64,000 nucleotides of DNA from Synchiropus splendidus (taxonomy: Eukaryota; Chordata; Actinopteri; Syngnathiformes; Callionymidae). Of the stretch, positions 12,301-24,203 are shown piece after piece. The stretch is taken from positions 10,145,001-10,209,000 of the forward strand of contig NC_071335.1 in NCBI RefSeq assembly GCF_027744825.2, written 5' to 3'. The notes beneath the pieces are model-generated. The model was not told the DNA's origin and searched no databases. It saw only the letters and a program-made list of their open reading frames with translations. A program made the translations under genes and the position numbers. The stretch's first letter is position 1. Each line of letters opens with the position of its first letter.

Positions 12301-15300
12301 CCGCTAGGAATGAAAAGCAGCCAGGGGCTATATACCAAGTGACTATCTAAGTAGTGATGAGAGTTCCCGATTGTCACTACTCTGTGTGTGTCCTAACCCC
12401 TCTACCCCTCAACATAGGACGTACACGTTACTTTAAAATCGTTTCTATTTGGAGTGAGAATGGGTTGAATATACAGTGGTAAAACTTTAGTATACAGCTA
12501 GAAATTGGTACTGACAACCAGCAACGACAGTATATGGCATCAAGAAAACTTGTGTCATGGTTATTTTTCCTGGAGATGCTCTCTTTTAAAGCTAAACAGC
12601 TTGACAGCATTGTCTGATTCAGTCGCCAAACGTTAATGTAAATTTCCACAACCCGTTCGAACTGAGAGTCTGGATCATTTCATTTTCTGTACTACAAAAG
12701 TTATGGTTCATATTGGAGAGAAAGGTATTTTTCAACACTGTGATTCAAGCTCTCTTAATTATTTGCTGACCTTTTCGTCAGAATGACGGCTAAGTGTGAC
12801 TCCTGCGCTGGATGGCTCCTGCAGAGACAGAAAACGGCAGCCGACAGACAATATTGAGGGAGCGGCAGGCGAGTCTGGGCCCTGTCAGGATGACAGACAG
12901 TTGGACTGACATGCTGACAGGGTCTCAGATTGGTGAGGCCAGATGATGGGTTGCCTCTTAAGGAAGGAAGTGTGGTCTTCTGTTCAGGTGCTCTTCATCC
13001 TCTGAATGTCACTGAATATATTAAGCAGGTTTACTCAGGATTTCAGTATTTCTTTTTGATGTGATATACAGTTGATTGTGGACCTGTCATCCAAGCGAGA
13101 TTTTGTTTTTTACACCTTGTCATCTTGGCCAGGATAGAGCAGTGAAAGTGCATCTTCAACTGAAACTCAAAATGAAAATCAAAAGTCGCCAATAGAAGCT
13201 AGAATCGATGTTGAAGTAAATGAACTGAATGCACTACAGTCAAGAGTGAAATGGATCCTTTGGAGGATGATTCAAATGTGCTCAAAAATGCAAACTGTTT
13301 TGTCTTACTCTGACTTGTCGACTAGCTGTCTGCAGTCTTGTTTCGGCCGTCAGTGAGGCTAGTGAGGCTTTCAATATTGAGTATTTTTTAAATTCTGTGT
13401 GGGAGTTCTCTCATGTTCATTGCCTTGGCCGACAGAGATCCCTGCAGATTTTCTCCTGCAGTTTATACACCCTTTGTTCTTGAATACTTCAGTTTGACTT
13501 GCACACAAACTTCAGACAGGCATGTGAGTGGAGGTCAGTAGTTTCACCCTGAGCAACACATTTTTTTCACAACGTCTTTTTATTTGTAGATTTGTTGTGA
13601 ACCTCGAAACATTCTTGATTCTCCTTTCAGATATTATATATATATATATATTGGGGTGTTTTCCCCAAAATTGAACCTCACTAGGACAGATATGCTTTAA
13701 CACAGACACAGACACACACTTCAGCTCACACATTACACACATGCTGTAAAAGAGTGTCTGAGTGTCCTGGACTGCAGACGGTTTATAAGTGTCACAACCC
13801 CTCGTACTCTATAGACACAATAAAGACTAATATGCAAGTCTTTTGAGGATCACTTTGAGGACCTTAAAACGAAGGACACACTCTTCCAAAGAGATTTTAA
13901 GGCTGTACTTTATTGGAATAGGAAGCAGTTTGAGGGTGACAGTAATTCTTAAGAGGAAGGGGGCACCATTTTAATAAAAGAAATCCCCCTTTGGTGACAG
14001 GACACATGTTCCCTTCTGAAAAATAGTGGAACAATGTGGGTCAGTCTGCAGTTAAGGTCAGAGATAAGTCCCCAGGAAAATAATGAAAGTCTCAGTCACG
14101 TCATCTGAAGCGTGTGTTGGTGTGCCTGTTTGATAAAAGCCAACTTTTCGGCCAAAAAGTGTCCAAGATCAAGACAAACCCTGGAAAATCCTGCTCAGTG
14201 GGAAACAGGGTTGGATAAGTGAGTGTTCTTCTATGTATGAGAGTAACGTGTGCACACAAACACATAAACTAAGGCACACTGAAATAATATGGCAATAATA
14301 ACATGCCGATTTAAGATGACAGACACAGTAGAAGAGCAGTAAATGAATAATCCACAACCGTCTTGTACGAAACAACACACATCCTGCAATGGTTCTAATT
14401 ATAATCTACTTCCACTGACAAATACGATAAAGTGGTGATGAGAGTAACAACGTGAGAAAATAGTTGGTTTTACAATAGATTACATTTTTCTTTCATGCTT
14501 GCAGTTTTCATTTAGCTCTAAGTCCTGCAGACACTTTGAAGCAGAATCCTCTAGAGAACCATCTGTATGGAGGACACAAAGTGTTTGACATTTTTACGTT
14601 ACGTTGATCTACTTTCTATCTGTTAAACTGTTACTGAGTCAACACAACCATGTTGATTTCAAGGCAAACCTCTCTCAATACATAGGACATCACTTGGTAC
14701 GAGAAATTTTTAAAATTTTCTGGTCGTAACTGCCCATATTTTTCAAGGGTAAAGGGGAACTTCAGTGAAATACAATTCTGAAACACTTACAGGCAGAGAA
14801 TGGTTTCCCCAGTATCCAGATCTCCGACACTGCTAAAATAGCTATAGGACAGAACCACGTGGTTCGTGATCTGCTGCTGGCTCGGCCTTTGAGAACAAGC
14901 TGATATTTATTCTCCACAAGCTAATTTCCCCTGCACTGACTGACATGTCCTGAAAAACACAAGCGAAATCAAGCCCTCTCTTGCAGAACACCGAGGTCAG
15001 AATAAAACCAATAATGGCTCTTTATATTAGCCTCAGCCCATGAGAGCGACAGGCCATCAGTATAAGGGCCTTAACTAAGCATTGGCTTGTAAACAAATTG
15101 ACTACAAGTTGAACGTATTTCAATACAACTTCCTGGTCAGTTTAAAATAACATGAATTAATTTTAGATTCACAATCGTTCTAAACATTCCATCATTGTTT
15201 TTCAGTGTGTCGACTGCCGCATTTAGACACATGGTGAGCTCAGATTATAGCGGGCAGAAACCAGACATTTTGACTTTATGAAACACAACAGTCTGCTCTC

Positions 15301-15310
15301 TTAAAAAATG
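3396..15310. other. About 12 kb of unrecognised, gene-free DNA
   Basis: No frame here has a recognisable domain and no known repeat family was identified with confidence. Low-complexity tracts: T-run about 4655-4668, A-run 7223-7243, T-rich about 7710-7731, CA run about 10499-10512, TA run about 13635-13650. A 118-codon minus-strand frame at 3559-3915 and a 121-codon frame at 10956-11321 are the longest but match nothing I know. Segments such as 10520-10750 and 14870-15080 have TAAT/ATTA-rich, non-repetitive texture of the sort seen in conserved non-coding elements; only cross-species alignment could tell. Confidence 0.5.
7223..7243. repeat. Poly-A tract (about 21 bp)
   Basis: Uninterrupted A run. 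No retroposon body could be recognised on either side, so it is treated as a simple repeat. Confidence 0.85.
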
Positions 15311-15312
15311 TA

Positions 15313-15856
15313 CAGTGGTACCTCGGTTATCGAACGTCCCGGACTTTGAATAAATCAGAGTTCAAACTAAAATTTGCTTCTAATTTCAAACGAAAATCCA
15401 GAACTCCCCCGAAAAAAGCCGGAAAAAACATAGCATGCGCGGACCGATCAGCTGACCCACAATGCGCTTTGTTATTGTGTATAACGCAGCCTCTGTATGC
15501 AGACGTGTCCCGTTAGCTACATTTACTGACTGTTTTTTCTTCATATTGAGGTGTAAAACCTTTCCTGTCTCTGCAATGGACCGTGGTAGAGTGTCACAGG
15601 GGAGCTGCTCGCTCTCCACACCTCCGAGGCTGGAGCACTCGATGTCCTGTTGTCGGCTGGAGATGAGGCATGTGGCGAGACTCGGACAGAGCCTTACTTG
15701 GGTACATTCACTCCTACAAAAGCCTATTTTAAGGCTTGGAACGCATTATTTATTTTTCCATTAATTGTAATGGGAAAAATCGATTCAGATTTCGAACAAA
15801 TCACTTCTCGAACGGCCGTCTGGAACGGATTGCGGTCAAGAACCGAGGTTCCACTG
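15313..15856 (+). mobile_element. Tigger/pogo-like MITE, copy 1
   Basis: Begins CAGTGGTACCTCGGTT and ends with the inverse AACCGAGGTTCCACTG, flanked on both sides by TA (15311-15312 and 15857-15858). A TA target-site duplication with CAGTGGTACC-type termini fits the Tc1/mariner superfamily, pogo/Tigger group (family knowledge). The 544-bp body has no transposase. It matches copies at 32673-33296 (inverse) and 60280-61017 (same orientation) but lacks about 170 bp between a TTACTTGG motif (about 15695) and a TACATTCACTCC motif (about 15702), which copies 2 and 3 retain. The frames at 15462-15764 recur in all copies because the DNA is repeated, not because they are genes. Confidence 0.85.
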
Positions 15857-15858
15857 TA

Positions 15859-16440
15859 CTTTCATGTTACTGTATTTAACATTTTACAGGGTTTCTCATT
15901 CAACCCCTGCTGCGTGGCCTCTTCTCCACATCTAATGCATGTTATAGGCACCCCAGAACACTGCTGCCACCTGCTGTCAGATTGCGTTAATTTCAAAATA
16001 TTGTTGATACAAATTATATTGATTAAAATATGTGTCGGGCTATAACAGTGAGGGTGGAAATGAGAGCCCAAGGTCGGCACTGTCCCAGTGCCTTTCTAGT
16101 ATCAAGTATGTATATATATTAGTATTATTTTAAAACAACTTAGAGATGAAAGATAATAGATTTTCTGTTTTCATCTGTGTCATGGTGATATGTGCCACAG
16201 TTTAGTATGCGTTCATTTGTCGCTCACACCACAGTACACGGATTTAAGGATCTCAGTAGTTTTTCTCAGGTAAGGTAGCATTAATTCGATTGCTATCTAC
16301 GGGAGCACCACTAGATGTCACACTGCAATCTGATTTGTCTAACAAAAGCTCAACCCTGCTCTTTGATCACCTGCTTCAGGTCTGAAGCTTCAAACTAACC
16401 GTCTTAGCTTGGGTGGGTCTGGCAGTGTGATGACTCCACC
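15859..16440. other. Unrecognised spacer
   Basis: No recognisable repeat or coding region. It includes a short TATATATA motif near 16110 and otherwise unique-looking sequence. Confidence 0.4.
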
Positions 16441-17728
16441 CCTCCCAAAAGACAATCAGTATCATCATACCCTTCATACCTGTCCTGTCAGAAACTGGTG
16501 GACCAGAAACGCCACCGAGACGAATGGGAGCTAAAAAAGCTGGTCTGTCAGCACATCAGGACTTGTCTGCCCCCCAATCTGCACCCCCACCAGTTTGCCT
16601 ATAGACCAAACCGATCCACTGAGGACGCCATCACCATAGCACTCCACACCGCGCTGAGTCATCTGGAGCAGCAGGGAAGCTACGTGAGGATGCTCTTCTT
16701 GGACTGCTCCCCGACCCATCTCTCAAACACCATCATTAAGTTTGCGGATGACATCACCGTGGTCGGACTCATCTCGGGGGGGATGCTCACTACAAAGATG
16801 AGGTCAACTGACTGACTACATGGTGTTCAGTAAACAACCTTCAGCTGAACTCCACAAAAACAAAAGAACTCATCCTGGACTTCAGAAAGGGCTGAGCGGC
16901 CCCGGCCCCTCTCCACAACCAGGGTGACTGTGTGGAGAGGGTCCACTACATAAGGTTCCTGGGCGTGCAGGTCTCTGATGGTCTCTCCTGGTCTGCAAAC
17001 ACCACAGCGGTGGTGAAGAAGGCTCAGCAACGTCTCCACTTCCTGAGGGTGCTCAGGAGAAACAACCTGGAGGAGAGGCTGCAGGTCACCTTCTACAGAG
17101 CCGCCATAGAGACCGTCCTAACGTACTGCATCACAGCGTGGTACGCAGGGTGCTCAGCTGCAGACAGGAAAGCTCTGCAGAGAGTCATCAACACAGCCCA
17201 GAAGATCACTGGCTGCTCTCTGCCCAGCCTGGAGGACATGGCCAACTCTCGCTAACTCAGCAGAGCAGGCAACATCATCAAGGACTCGTCCCACCCCAGT
17301 AACTCTCTGTTCGACCTGCTACCGTCAGGCAGACGGTACAGGTCACACAAAACCAGGACAAATAGACTCAGAGAAAGCTTCTTCCCGAAAGCTATCTCAG
17401 TAGTGAACACAAACAACAAAACCAGATAAAACAGCCTACAACTTTCATTATTACTGACCACATTGATCACAGTGCAATAAAGAATAACTATGTGCAATAA
17501 CAAATCATTCAAGTTTCCATCCAGATAAGTGCCACTTGCTGTAATCATGCTCTTTTTACTGCTGCTATTTGTGTATATATTATTTATTAGTTCCTACTTG
17601 TTGTTTGTTTTCTGCTGATTGTTTTGATATATTCTTTTTACATTTGTTTGCACCAAGGGAATAGCGCTCAAATCTCGTACACTGTACAAGGACAATAAAG
17701 GCTATTCTATTCTATTCTATTCTTTTCT
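16441..17728 (+). mobile_element. Jockey-clade (L2-like) LINE, 5'-truncated, internally deleted ORF2
   Basis: The plus strand encodes reverse transcriptase pieces: [15 protein letters not shown] and a following LFLDCS (about 16590-16710), then IIKFADD (about 16735-16755, the catalytic FADD box), then LNSTKTKELILDFRKG (about 16850-16890), then FLGVQVSDGLSW...ITGCSLPSLED (about 16950-17240) and LLPSGRRYRS...ESFFPKAI (about 17315-17400). The stretch that should link LFLDCS to the FADD box is missing, so the copy is catalytically dead. Stops interrupt the frame at about 16812, 16892 and 17252. The 3' region ends with CAATAAAGG and ATTCT tandem copies at about 17703-17724, a typical LINE tail. Endonuclease is absent, consistent with 5' truncation. 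Confidence 0.85.
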
Positions 17729-18722
17729 AAAAATTCCAGACTTGAGTTTGGAGGGAAGACTGTAAACACCAGTGGAGGAAGCTAACGTAAAATGACTTGA
17801 TATTGAGATGTAACAACATCTTGCAATCATGTTGTGACATTGTTATGACTGTCACTATGAAGACATTAAGGATGTAACATGAGCCACAGAGGTTTCTTAT
17901 CATAGCCATCAACAGGTGGACGCAAGCATCTTATATATGCAGTGAAACTTCAGGCTACATACCAAGGAGCCAAGAACCGCAATCCCCAGCACCCCCAACA
18001 GAGTCGCCCTCATTCATACACTCATACATACACAATCCCTTTCACATACCACGGAGTAAAGCGAGCGTAGCGGAGCACACACTCCCACTCCCCCCTGCTC
18101 TCCCTGTTTGAGCTTAATCTGATTTCACATTCAGAAATACAATCTTGCAACACTCTGCTCTGCACACCCGGAAAAAAAAAGCAGACGTGGATCACTGTGT
18201 AAACACCTGTCATTAATCTAGCACTTGGGTTTAATCCAGATCAAACAGCTTCTCTTATATTTGAAATTCTGAGGCCCAGCTGATAGCAACAGCCTTGTGG
18301 TTTTGATTTCTTCACCATCATGATTATGCTATAGTACAGTGCAAAACTGGGTCATAATAAAATTCCATTTTGTGCTCACTGTGGCTGAACTTCTTCTGAG
18401 CCATATGCTTCTAAAGACTGACTCCCAACACGTCTTACTTCCACGTATCTCTTGATCGTTTCACGGTAACAGAAGGTCAGAGATGTTGTCAGGGTCCAGG
18501 AATACCAGAGACCAATGTTCCAGTGTGAGCAGACACAGTGCCACGGACTGAAGACCAGGTCAGTTGTCAGGGATCAGAGGAGCTGACGAGGTTGGAAATC
18601 AAGCGGATTGACACCTTGTACTGAGTTGGCGGGTGAGGCAGGTTGCATGCATCTGCTTTGAAATTCTCGATAGATTTGTTTTTTACAGGCTAAAAAAAAA
18701 AGATAAAAAATAAAATAATAAT

Positions 18723-18755
<33 letters not shown>

Positions 18756-18975
18756 TATAAACACTGCACACACATAGATTGATTTCATGTGATCATTATT
18801 TGGCGCTGAACCCCATGATGTATTTTGATACGTTCAGGTGCAGTTACACAATTGCTTGACCACAGAATGGTATCTTGAGTTTTTACTTTTGAATTATATA
18901 AAATCCTGTTACGTCTGAGGATCAGACCGACTAGAGTTAACTCCTATGGATCACCTTCGTGGACAGATGTTCTAG
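17729..18975. other. Unrecognised stretch with A/T low complexity
   Basis: No gene or clear repeat family. Positions about 18690-18761 are an A-rich tract followed by TA repeats; the 65-codon minus-strand frame there is a translation of that tract. Confidence 0.45.
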
Positions 18976-19218
18976 ACAGAGATTTTTAGATTAAGAGATC
19001 TCTGGCTCTGCGCTACTGTTGAGTTCATCAAGCTGGACCTCCAACTGTCGCTGGAATTCGAAGCAGCCAAGCATGTTCTAAGATCATGGCAACTCAGACT
19101 AAAAAGTGTGTGGTCAGAGATTGACAGATGGATGACCACTGTCAAACACGAGGACGCTACATCTATCTCTCTTGCAGAAAAGAGAGCTGAGCTGGAGGGC
19201 CAACTCTCATTTAACTGA
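18976..19218 (+). other. Unidentified 80-codon open frame without a start
   Basis: Between in-frame stops at 18973 and 19216 the frame is open for 80 codons and reads like a charged helical protein (for example FEAAKHVLRSWQLRLK and LAEKRAELEGQL). There is no methionine near its 5' end, no clear splice acceptor, and no family I recognise. It lies just upstream of a Rex3-like fragment, so it may be part of an old retroelement rather than a host exon. It could also be chance. Confidence 0.25.
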
Positions 19219-19329
19219 GTTGTGTTTGGTCACAGTGTTTGAGTGGCGCCAAAAAGAACAAGATTCAGACATGAAAGTAACTAAAGGAAGCTGTTTCCTA
19301 GTTATGACAAGATATTTGAAAGGAAAAAC

Positions 19330-19405
19330 CACCCTGGGGATGTGTCGTGGCGACCTCCCTGTTGAGGTGTTGTGGGCATGTCCTGCTGAAAGGAGGATGC
19401 ACATT
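19330..19405 (+). mobile_element. Short RTE/Rex3-like LINE fragment
   Basis: The frame reads GDLPVEVLWACPAERR, resembling the conserved C-terminal block of fish RTE/Rex3-type reverse transcriptases (G-x-LP-x-EV-x-RACP-x-x-RR). Only about 75 bp is recognisable. This family is also represented at 44681-45020 and 56160-56370. Confidence 0.45.
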
Positions 19406-20138
19406 GAAAAGAACTCAAAGAGGTCCAAGCCATGCCTTAAGTGGGATGGTTTTTTTCTTCAGTAGCTGAATCTCCCATACAAATAAAGTAGCTGGGAATC
19501 AAAATTTAAATGATTGTATTTACAAGTTATATTGAGTTAGTCTGTCTGTCTCACTCCAAACAAGCTGCTTCATATGCTAAAATCAACAATGACTACAAAA
19601 ATGGAGGGAATTCTTTGTGGGTTCGATGAATGCGCCTTGTCCTGGTGAATTGGATGATGGACTTGGGTTTTTTTTTTCTAACTCGGACGTTCTATCATAC
19701 TTCAGTAGATTTTAAGGTGAGGTTTCATCTTGCTTATCCTGTTGATAACTCTTGACACTTCGAAGGTGGAGCTTTCAGGGACGGAAGAAAGCCAGGATTT
19801 TTTGCTGTACAGGACCACAGACTAGGAAGACGGTCAATCCACTGCACCTCTACTGAGTCAGTAAAGTAAATACTGCGGGCAGACTTCAGATTGATCGTAT
19901 TGTCATCTAAATTAAGTACCATTAAAAGATGAACTGACTTCTCTTTTTCGGTACATTCTTTCACCCTAAATGATCACCGTGTTCTCTGTGATAAGTTCTT
20001 TTAGCAATGGTGGCTTATTTAAACGTTATCGTGTGCATGTGATGCTGTGGGAATCACATGAAAATCACAGTGGGCTGCCAAAAGACAATAATACCGGGGC
20101 CAGTCCAGGCTGGTCGCCCACTGCCAGTGGAGAGAAGC

Positions 20139-20235
20139 ATGTTAGACTTAGACTTAGACTTTTTTTATTGTCATTGCACAAAAACATATCACTATATTAT
20201 GGCAACAAAATTTTGGTCTGAGGCCACCGGTTTCC
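20139..20235 (-). mobile_element. LINE 3'-tail fragment
   Basis: Three TTAGAC units at about 20141-20159, then T-rich sequence and ATTGTCATTGCA. In reverse this is the TGCAATGACAAT...A-rich plus short tandem tail seen at the end of several fish jockey-clade LINEs. No coding sequence remains. Confidence 0.45.
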
Positions 20236-20290
20236 AAAAACAAAACTATATGTCCAAAAATAAATTAATTAATAAATATAAATACTAGTT

Positions 20291-20339
20291 AAAATAGGCT
20301 TTTGTAGGAGTGAATGTAGTGTGAACCAAGTAACGCTCT
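20291..20339 (-). mobile_element. Internal fragment of the Tigger-like MITE
   Basis: In reverse complement it reads AGCGTTACTTGGTT, six unmatched bases, then TACATTCACTCCTAC and AAAAGCCTATTTT, matching copy 1 (15313-15856) and copy 3 (60280-61017). Like copy 1 it lacks the middle segment between TTACTTGG and TACATTCACTCC, so it appears to be a remnant of the same deleted subfamily. Confidence 0.7.
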
Positions 20340-20838
20340 AGTTATGTTACTTTCAGGCTGACAATATTTAAACTTACAAGTAAGAACGTAAGATGCAGAA
20401 ATCCAGTGCACAATAGGGAACAATTTCAAATTTCAGGTGTTATCCAAAAGGACTGTTTTCATGAGACTGAGAGGGAAATTACGCCTCCTGTGCTGCTGAT
20501 CCTCGTTCAGCCTGACTGACGGCATGGTGTTGACCTGCCCATTGAGGACAGGCTCCAGGAATGAGGTTCATTTACATATCAATCTTGTAATCTGGGGACC
20601 GGCATCGTGCTGGAATTACGTGTCATTGCTAGTCGGGGTGTCACGTCTGGGCACTGCTGGTTCATATTCATATTCATTTGTCCATTGACATGGAGAACAG
20701 GAGCGCGTGTGTGAATGTGTGTCCTGTTACTAACTGATATGATAGTTGACAGTTCATTTACTTTTCAACAACCGGAGGTTATTATAGACACCAGAAACCA
20801 ATCAAACGGCTCTCATTGACAGTGCTCACGTATCTACA

Positions 20839-20935
20839 CACACACACGCGCGACACACTTGTACTGCTATCTTTGTGGGGATTTCATTGCCATAATGCCT
20901 AAACCCATCAATCCAAAACAAATGGCTAAAATAAA
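20839..20935. mobile_element. Fragment of a GTGGGGA-type fish MITE
   Basis: CTATCTTTGTGGGGATTTC and ATTGCCATAATGC match the left part of the fuller copy at 25243-25557 (CTATCTTTGTTTGGACATT, ATTGCCATAATGC). It stops abruptly where the LINE fragment begins at about 20936. Confidence 0.6.
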
Positions 20936-21110
20936 CTAGGACTCATAACCTGTCACGGGGTCAGGGACGTGGAGCGGGTGGTGAAAGTCACAGGGAGGCA
21001 GGCTGCAACCGATCACTTTCTCAGCAGAACGTATGATCCGCTGCAGTCTGCTCTTGTCCCTGGAGGACAAGAAACCAGGTACACACACATACTGAATGCA
21101 AGTCAAGGAA
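20936..21110 (-). mobile_element. Jockey-clade LINE ORF2 fragment
   Basis: The minus strand encodes FLSSRDKSRLQRIIRS and EKVIGCSLP, the C-terminal block of fish jockey-clade LINE proteins; the equivalent in the 16441 copy is ADRKALQRVINTAQKITGCSLP. Same subfamily as 3097-3395 and 30269-31855. Both ends are truncated. Confidence 0.7.
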
Positions 21111-21650
21111 GATGGCCGGCAGAGGAGCTTAGAGGCAACACAGGGGAGAAATATCACCTGTTACATCTATTCTAGAGAACATGACTAATAATAATAGAAT
21201 ATATGAAGCAGCCACCGATACTGTATTTTGCTATTTACTTTATAAGTGACAGGTTCCACCTATTTGGTTGTTGAAAAGTTTTGAAGTTGGCCGTCACAGT
21301 AATCCATGGAAGCATTCAGACAAGCAAAGGTCACACGGTGTCTTCCCCATCTCCGTCAAGTCTCGTGGATTTTAAGTATTTCCCTTGCTCACACATACTG
21401 TACGTACAACAAGTACTGACTCTCAGAGGGGCATTTTCAATGTGAAGGGTGGGAGCTGGATCCAGTTCCAGACCTGGTTTCTTCTGCTTGTGATCGGTCA
21501 AAATGTGCGTCGAGACGAGGCAAGAGGAGGAGGCTAAGTGACACTTGTGGTGGAGTTGTGCTTGCGAAGAAGAGGGAAACAAGAGAGTGCTAGGTCATTG
21601 CGACACAGCTGCCATCATCCAGCTACTCCACACCTTATAGCAAACCAGCA

Positions 21651-21695
21651 AAGGGCTCCGAAGTTTTGAGCTGATATCAAAACTTCGGAGCCCTT
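21651..21695. repeat. Perfect 19-bp inverted repeat (hairpin, 7-nt loop)
   Basis: AAGGGCTCCGAAGTTTTGA (21651-21669) is followed after GCTGATA by its exact reverse complement (21677-21695). The two arms are identical over 19 bp, so the hairpin is young, under constraint, or maintained by gene conversion. No flanking TIR element or terminator context was recognised. The stem is short for a microRNA precursor. Confidence 0.9.
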
Positions 21696-23499
21696 CCTCC
21701 CTAGAGTACTTACCTTTATCATGATGGTATTTATCATGATGACAGACTGACTGACAGACGAAAATAAATACATAATTTCACACTGGTGGTAAAGACAAGC
21801 AATTGTTGCGGGCTAAAGAAGAAGCCAACCATGATGCTTCATGGATAGGAAGAAGGAGCACATGATAGGTGAGACATGGGAGGGTGGACAGGGAAGTTGA
21901 AGGTGGGGCTGGCTTACTGCGGCAACCCAACCGGAAATGACAGCGAAAGAAGAAGGAACCTGGTGGAGTATATGTCAGTCTTGAGTATTTTCTGGCAAAC
22001 ACTCGTTTGCTGACGTTGTTTTCTTTGAAGTACCGTGGGACTCACTGACGTCTTTCATTGAATGAGGCCCGCCGTACTCACTAAGGCGCCGCAACAAATA
22101 ACCATGTAATCAGATCAGCTAAGGTAGAGGGACGCTCAAGTGTGAGATTCTTAACCAGCCACATTCATACAGATGGTCGACTTTTGCTGAGGAACGTGGT
22201 ACTGGTGATTTATCCTGTAAAACATATTGAACATATTGCGTGCACTTATTTGCTCATTGTCATACTCCGCTGTGTTTTATTAAGGTGGTGAACCAACAAG
22301 GGCAGAATGTGCTGATGAAACATGGCCTGATGGAAGAAATTGTAAAGGTGGTCGTTGTAAATCGATAGCAATGCAGAGAGACTGCAAAGCCTATTAAATA
22401 AATGGCTGACGTCCACATCGGGCCTCTCCGTACCCTGACATCTGTAAAGAAGAACAATGAGACTATCCAGCCCCTTTCCAGTGTCTGCATCTCTGGTTGC
22501 CCTTAGATGTGATTACAACACTGCACTCTTTATGAGGACGGTTAAAGGATGGCGTTTTACTGGGACAGCCAGCAGATGGGTGAAGCAGATGAAGTTGGCC
22601 ATATTTTCTACATCTTAAGAAAGAGCTGCAGGTGCTCACACGCACATAAACATAGTGTAAGATCAAGCACACACACATAAAACCCTGGCAAAGGTTAAAT
22701 GGTACCACATTTTCCGCCTTTGATTTGGACACAGTGTGCTTAAACGCCATAGTTTAACAATGTAAAGAACAGATTTAAGACTCCTGGAGTTCCCCCCTCT
22801 TTTGTGCGGCTGCATTGTCAGCGCCTCTTGCTCTGAGCACCCTGGGAAGCCACAAAGTCAAGCCTCATGGCAGTTATCTACCAGTGCCCGACCCTTTCCT
22901 TCCTTTCCATTCTCCCTCTCCTTGTCATTAGTTATCACAGTCAAAGTCCAGCTGCAGTGTTTTTGCTGGAAGCTGCCACACAGATGTGTCATCACGATGT
23001 GATGCTTCACACGCTCGGTGACAAGACTGCCAGAGCACATGTGGCACAAATAAATCCAACACAGGGACAGATGACGTGTCAACTATTGTTCTCCTTGGCT
23101 TTTATTGAAGAAGCACACAAAACGTTCTTTTGCATTTCTTTAAGAGACTCTCTCCTGCTCTGCATCACCTCTGTTGATGTCTGTCCGAGTTTGGTAATGA
23201 GCCTTATTAAGCCAGCTAATAGCTGTTGGTGCCTCCGTGCACCGTGCTGTTTTGAACAGCAGCAAAATGAAAAGTGTACAGGGAATAAATAAACGTATCA
23301 TTTTCTGACACAATCCTGGCATAGTCAATCATTTTGTTTGAAAGGCGAAGAGAACAACAGTAGTTTGACTAACTGTAATTTGCATGCGTGAGGTGACATG
23401 TTGAAATAATAGTCCAATGCTAGTCAGTGACGTGAGCTTCTGGACGTCTCCCCCGCACGCCCTCTACAAGGTCCCCTACACAGGTAGCAAAATGTTTTG
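21696..23499. other. Unrecognised spacer
   Basis: No supported gene. The 141-codon frame at 22867-23292 has no recognisable domain and is judged to be chance. No repeat family identified. Confidence 0.4.
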
Positions 23500-23568
23500 G
23501 ATGGTATTGAAATCCCTACGCATCAACCTGCATGGGGGTCAATATATGACGCCATGGGAGTGAGGATG
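23500..23568 (-). mobile_element. Fragment of the CCTCAC-TIR repeat family
   Basis: In reverse it begins CCTCACTCCCATGG and CGTCATATATTGA, then GTTGATGCGTAGG and ATTTCAAT, matching the terminus and subterminal part (GTTGATGCATAGGCGTTTCAAT block) of the element at 53548-54053, with the intervening segment deleted. Confidence 0.6.
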
Positions 23569-24203
23569 TGTTGTTGTTGTTTTAAACACGTTTGGACTCT
23601 CAGTAATAACATCAGCAGATACTGATGGTGACGTCTGACGCAGTTGGCATATCAGGGATCAGCACATGTCTTGTTGCTCCCCGTCTCCACAACATCCAGC
23701 CAAAGAAAAATCGTCACAAAAACAGATGTTGATCTTAATGGATTCATTTACAAAACATCTCCAGCTGCCACAAAGCTACACAATTCGGAGCACTCATTGT
23801 CTCCCACAGTCACGGTTTAACTTAACAAACATTGAACTGCCATCTCCACACTTATTTAACAATTACATTGAAACATAAACACATTCTTTGCTGATACTGG
23901 AGACAGCGACCAGAACTGACCAGTTAGTAACTGGAGAGTTTCAACATAAACAGTTGGGCTTTCAAGACACAATGTAGCATGTCAAAGACATGTAATCGAA
24001 AGAAAATGTATTTATTAGGATTGTTAGCATCAGAAAATTTATTTTGTCCATATTACCCACCCAGCTGCTGAATACTGTCAGTATTTCTCTAACAGATTAA
24101 CTCTGGTAATGCATGAGATATTTGTGTGTACTGGATACCAACGACAATACGTATGGTCTAAAAAAGACAAATGTATGTATTCAGCTATGATAGGTCACGA
24201 TTT
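23569..24203. other. Unrecognised spacer
   Basis: No gene, repeat family or structured element recognised. Confidence 0.4.

Noticed and set aside
22867..23292. 141-codon plus-strand frame with a hydrophobic start
   Set aside because: No family resemblance, no splice context, and overlapping frames on the other strand are equally open.
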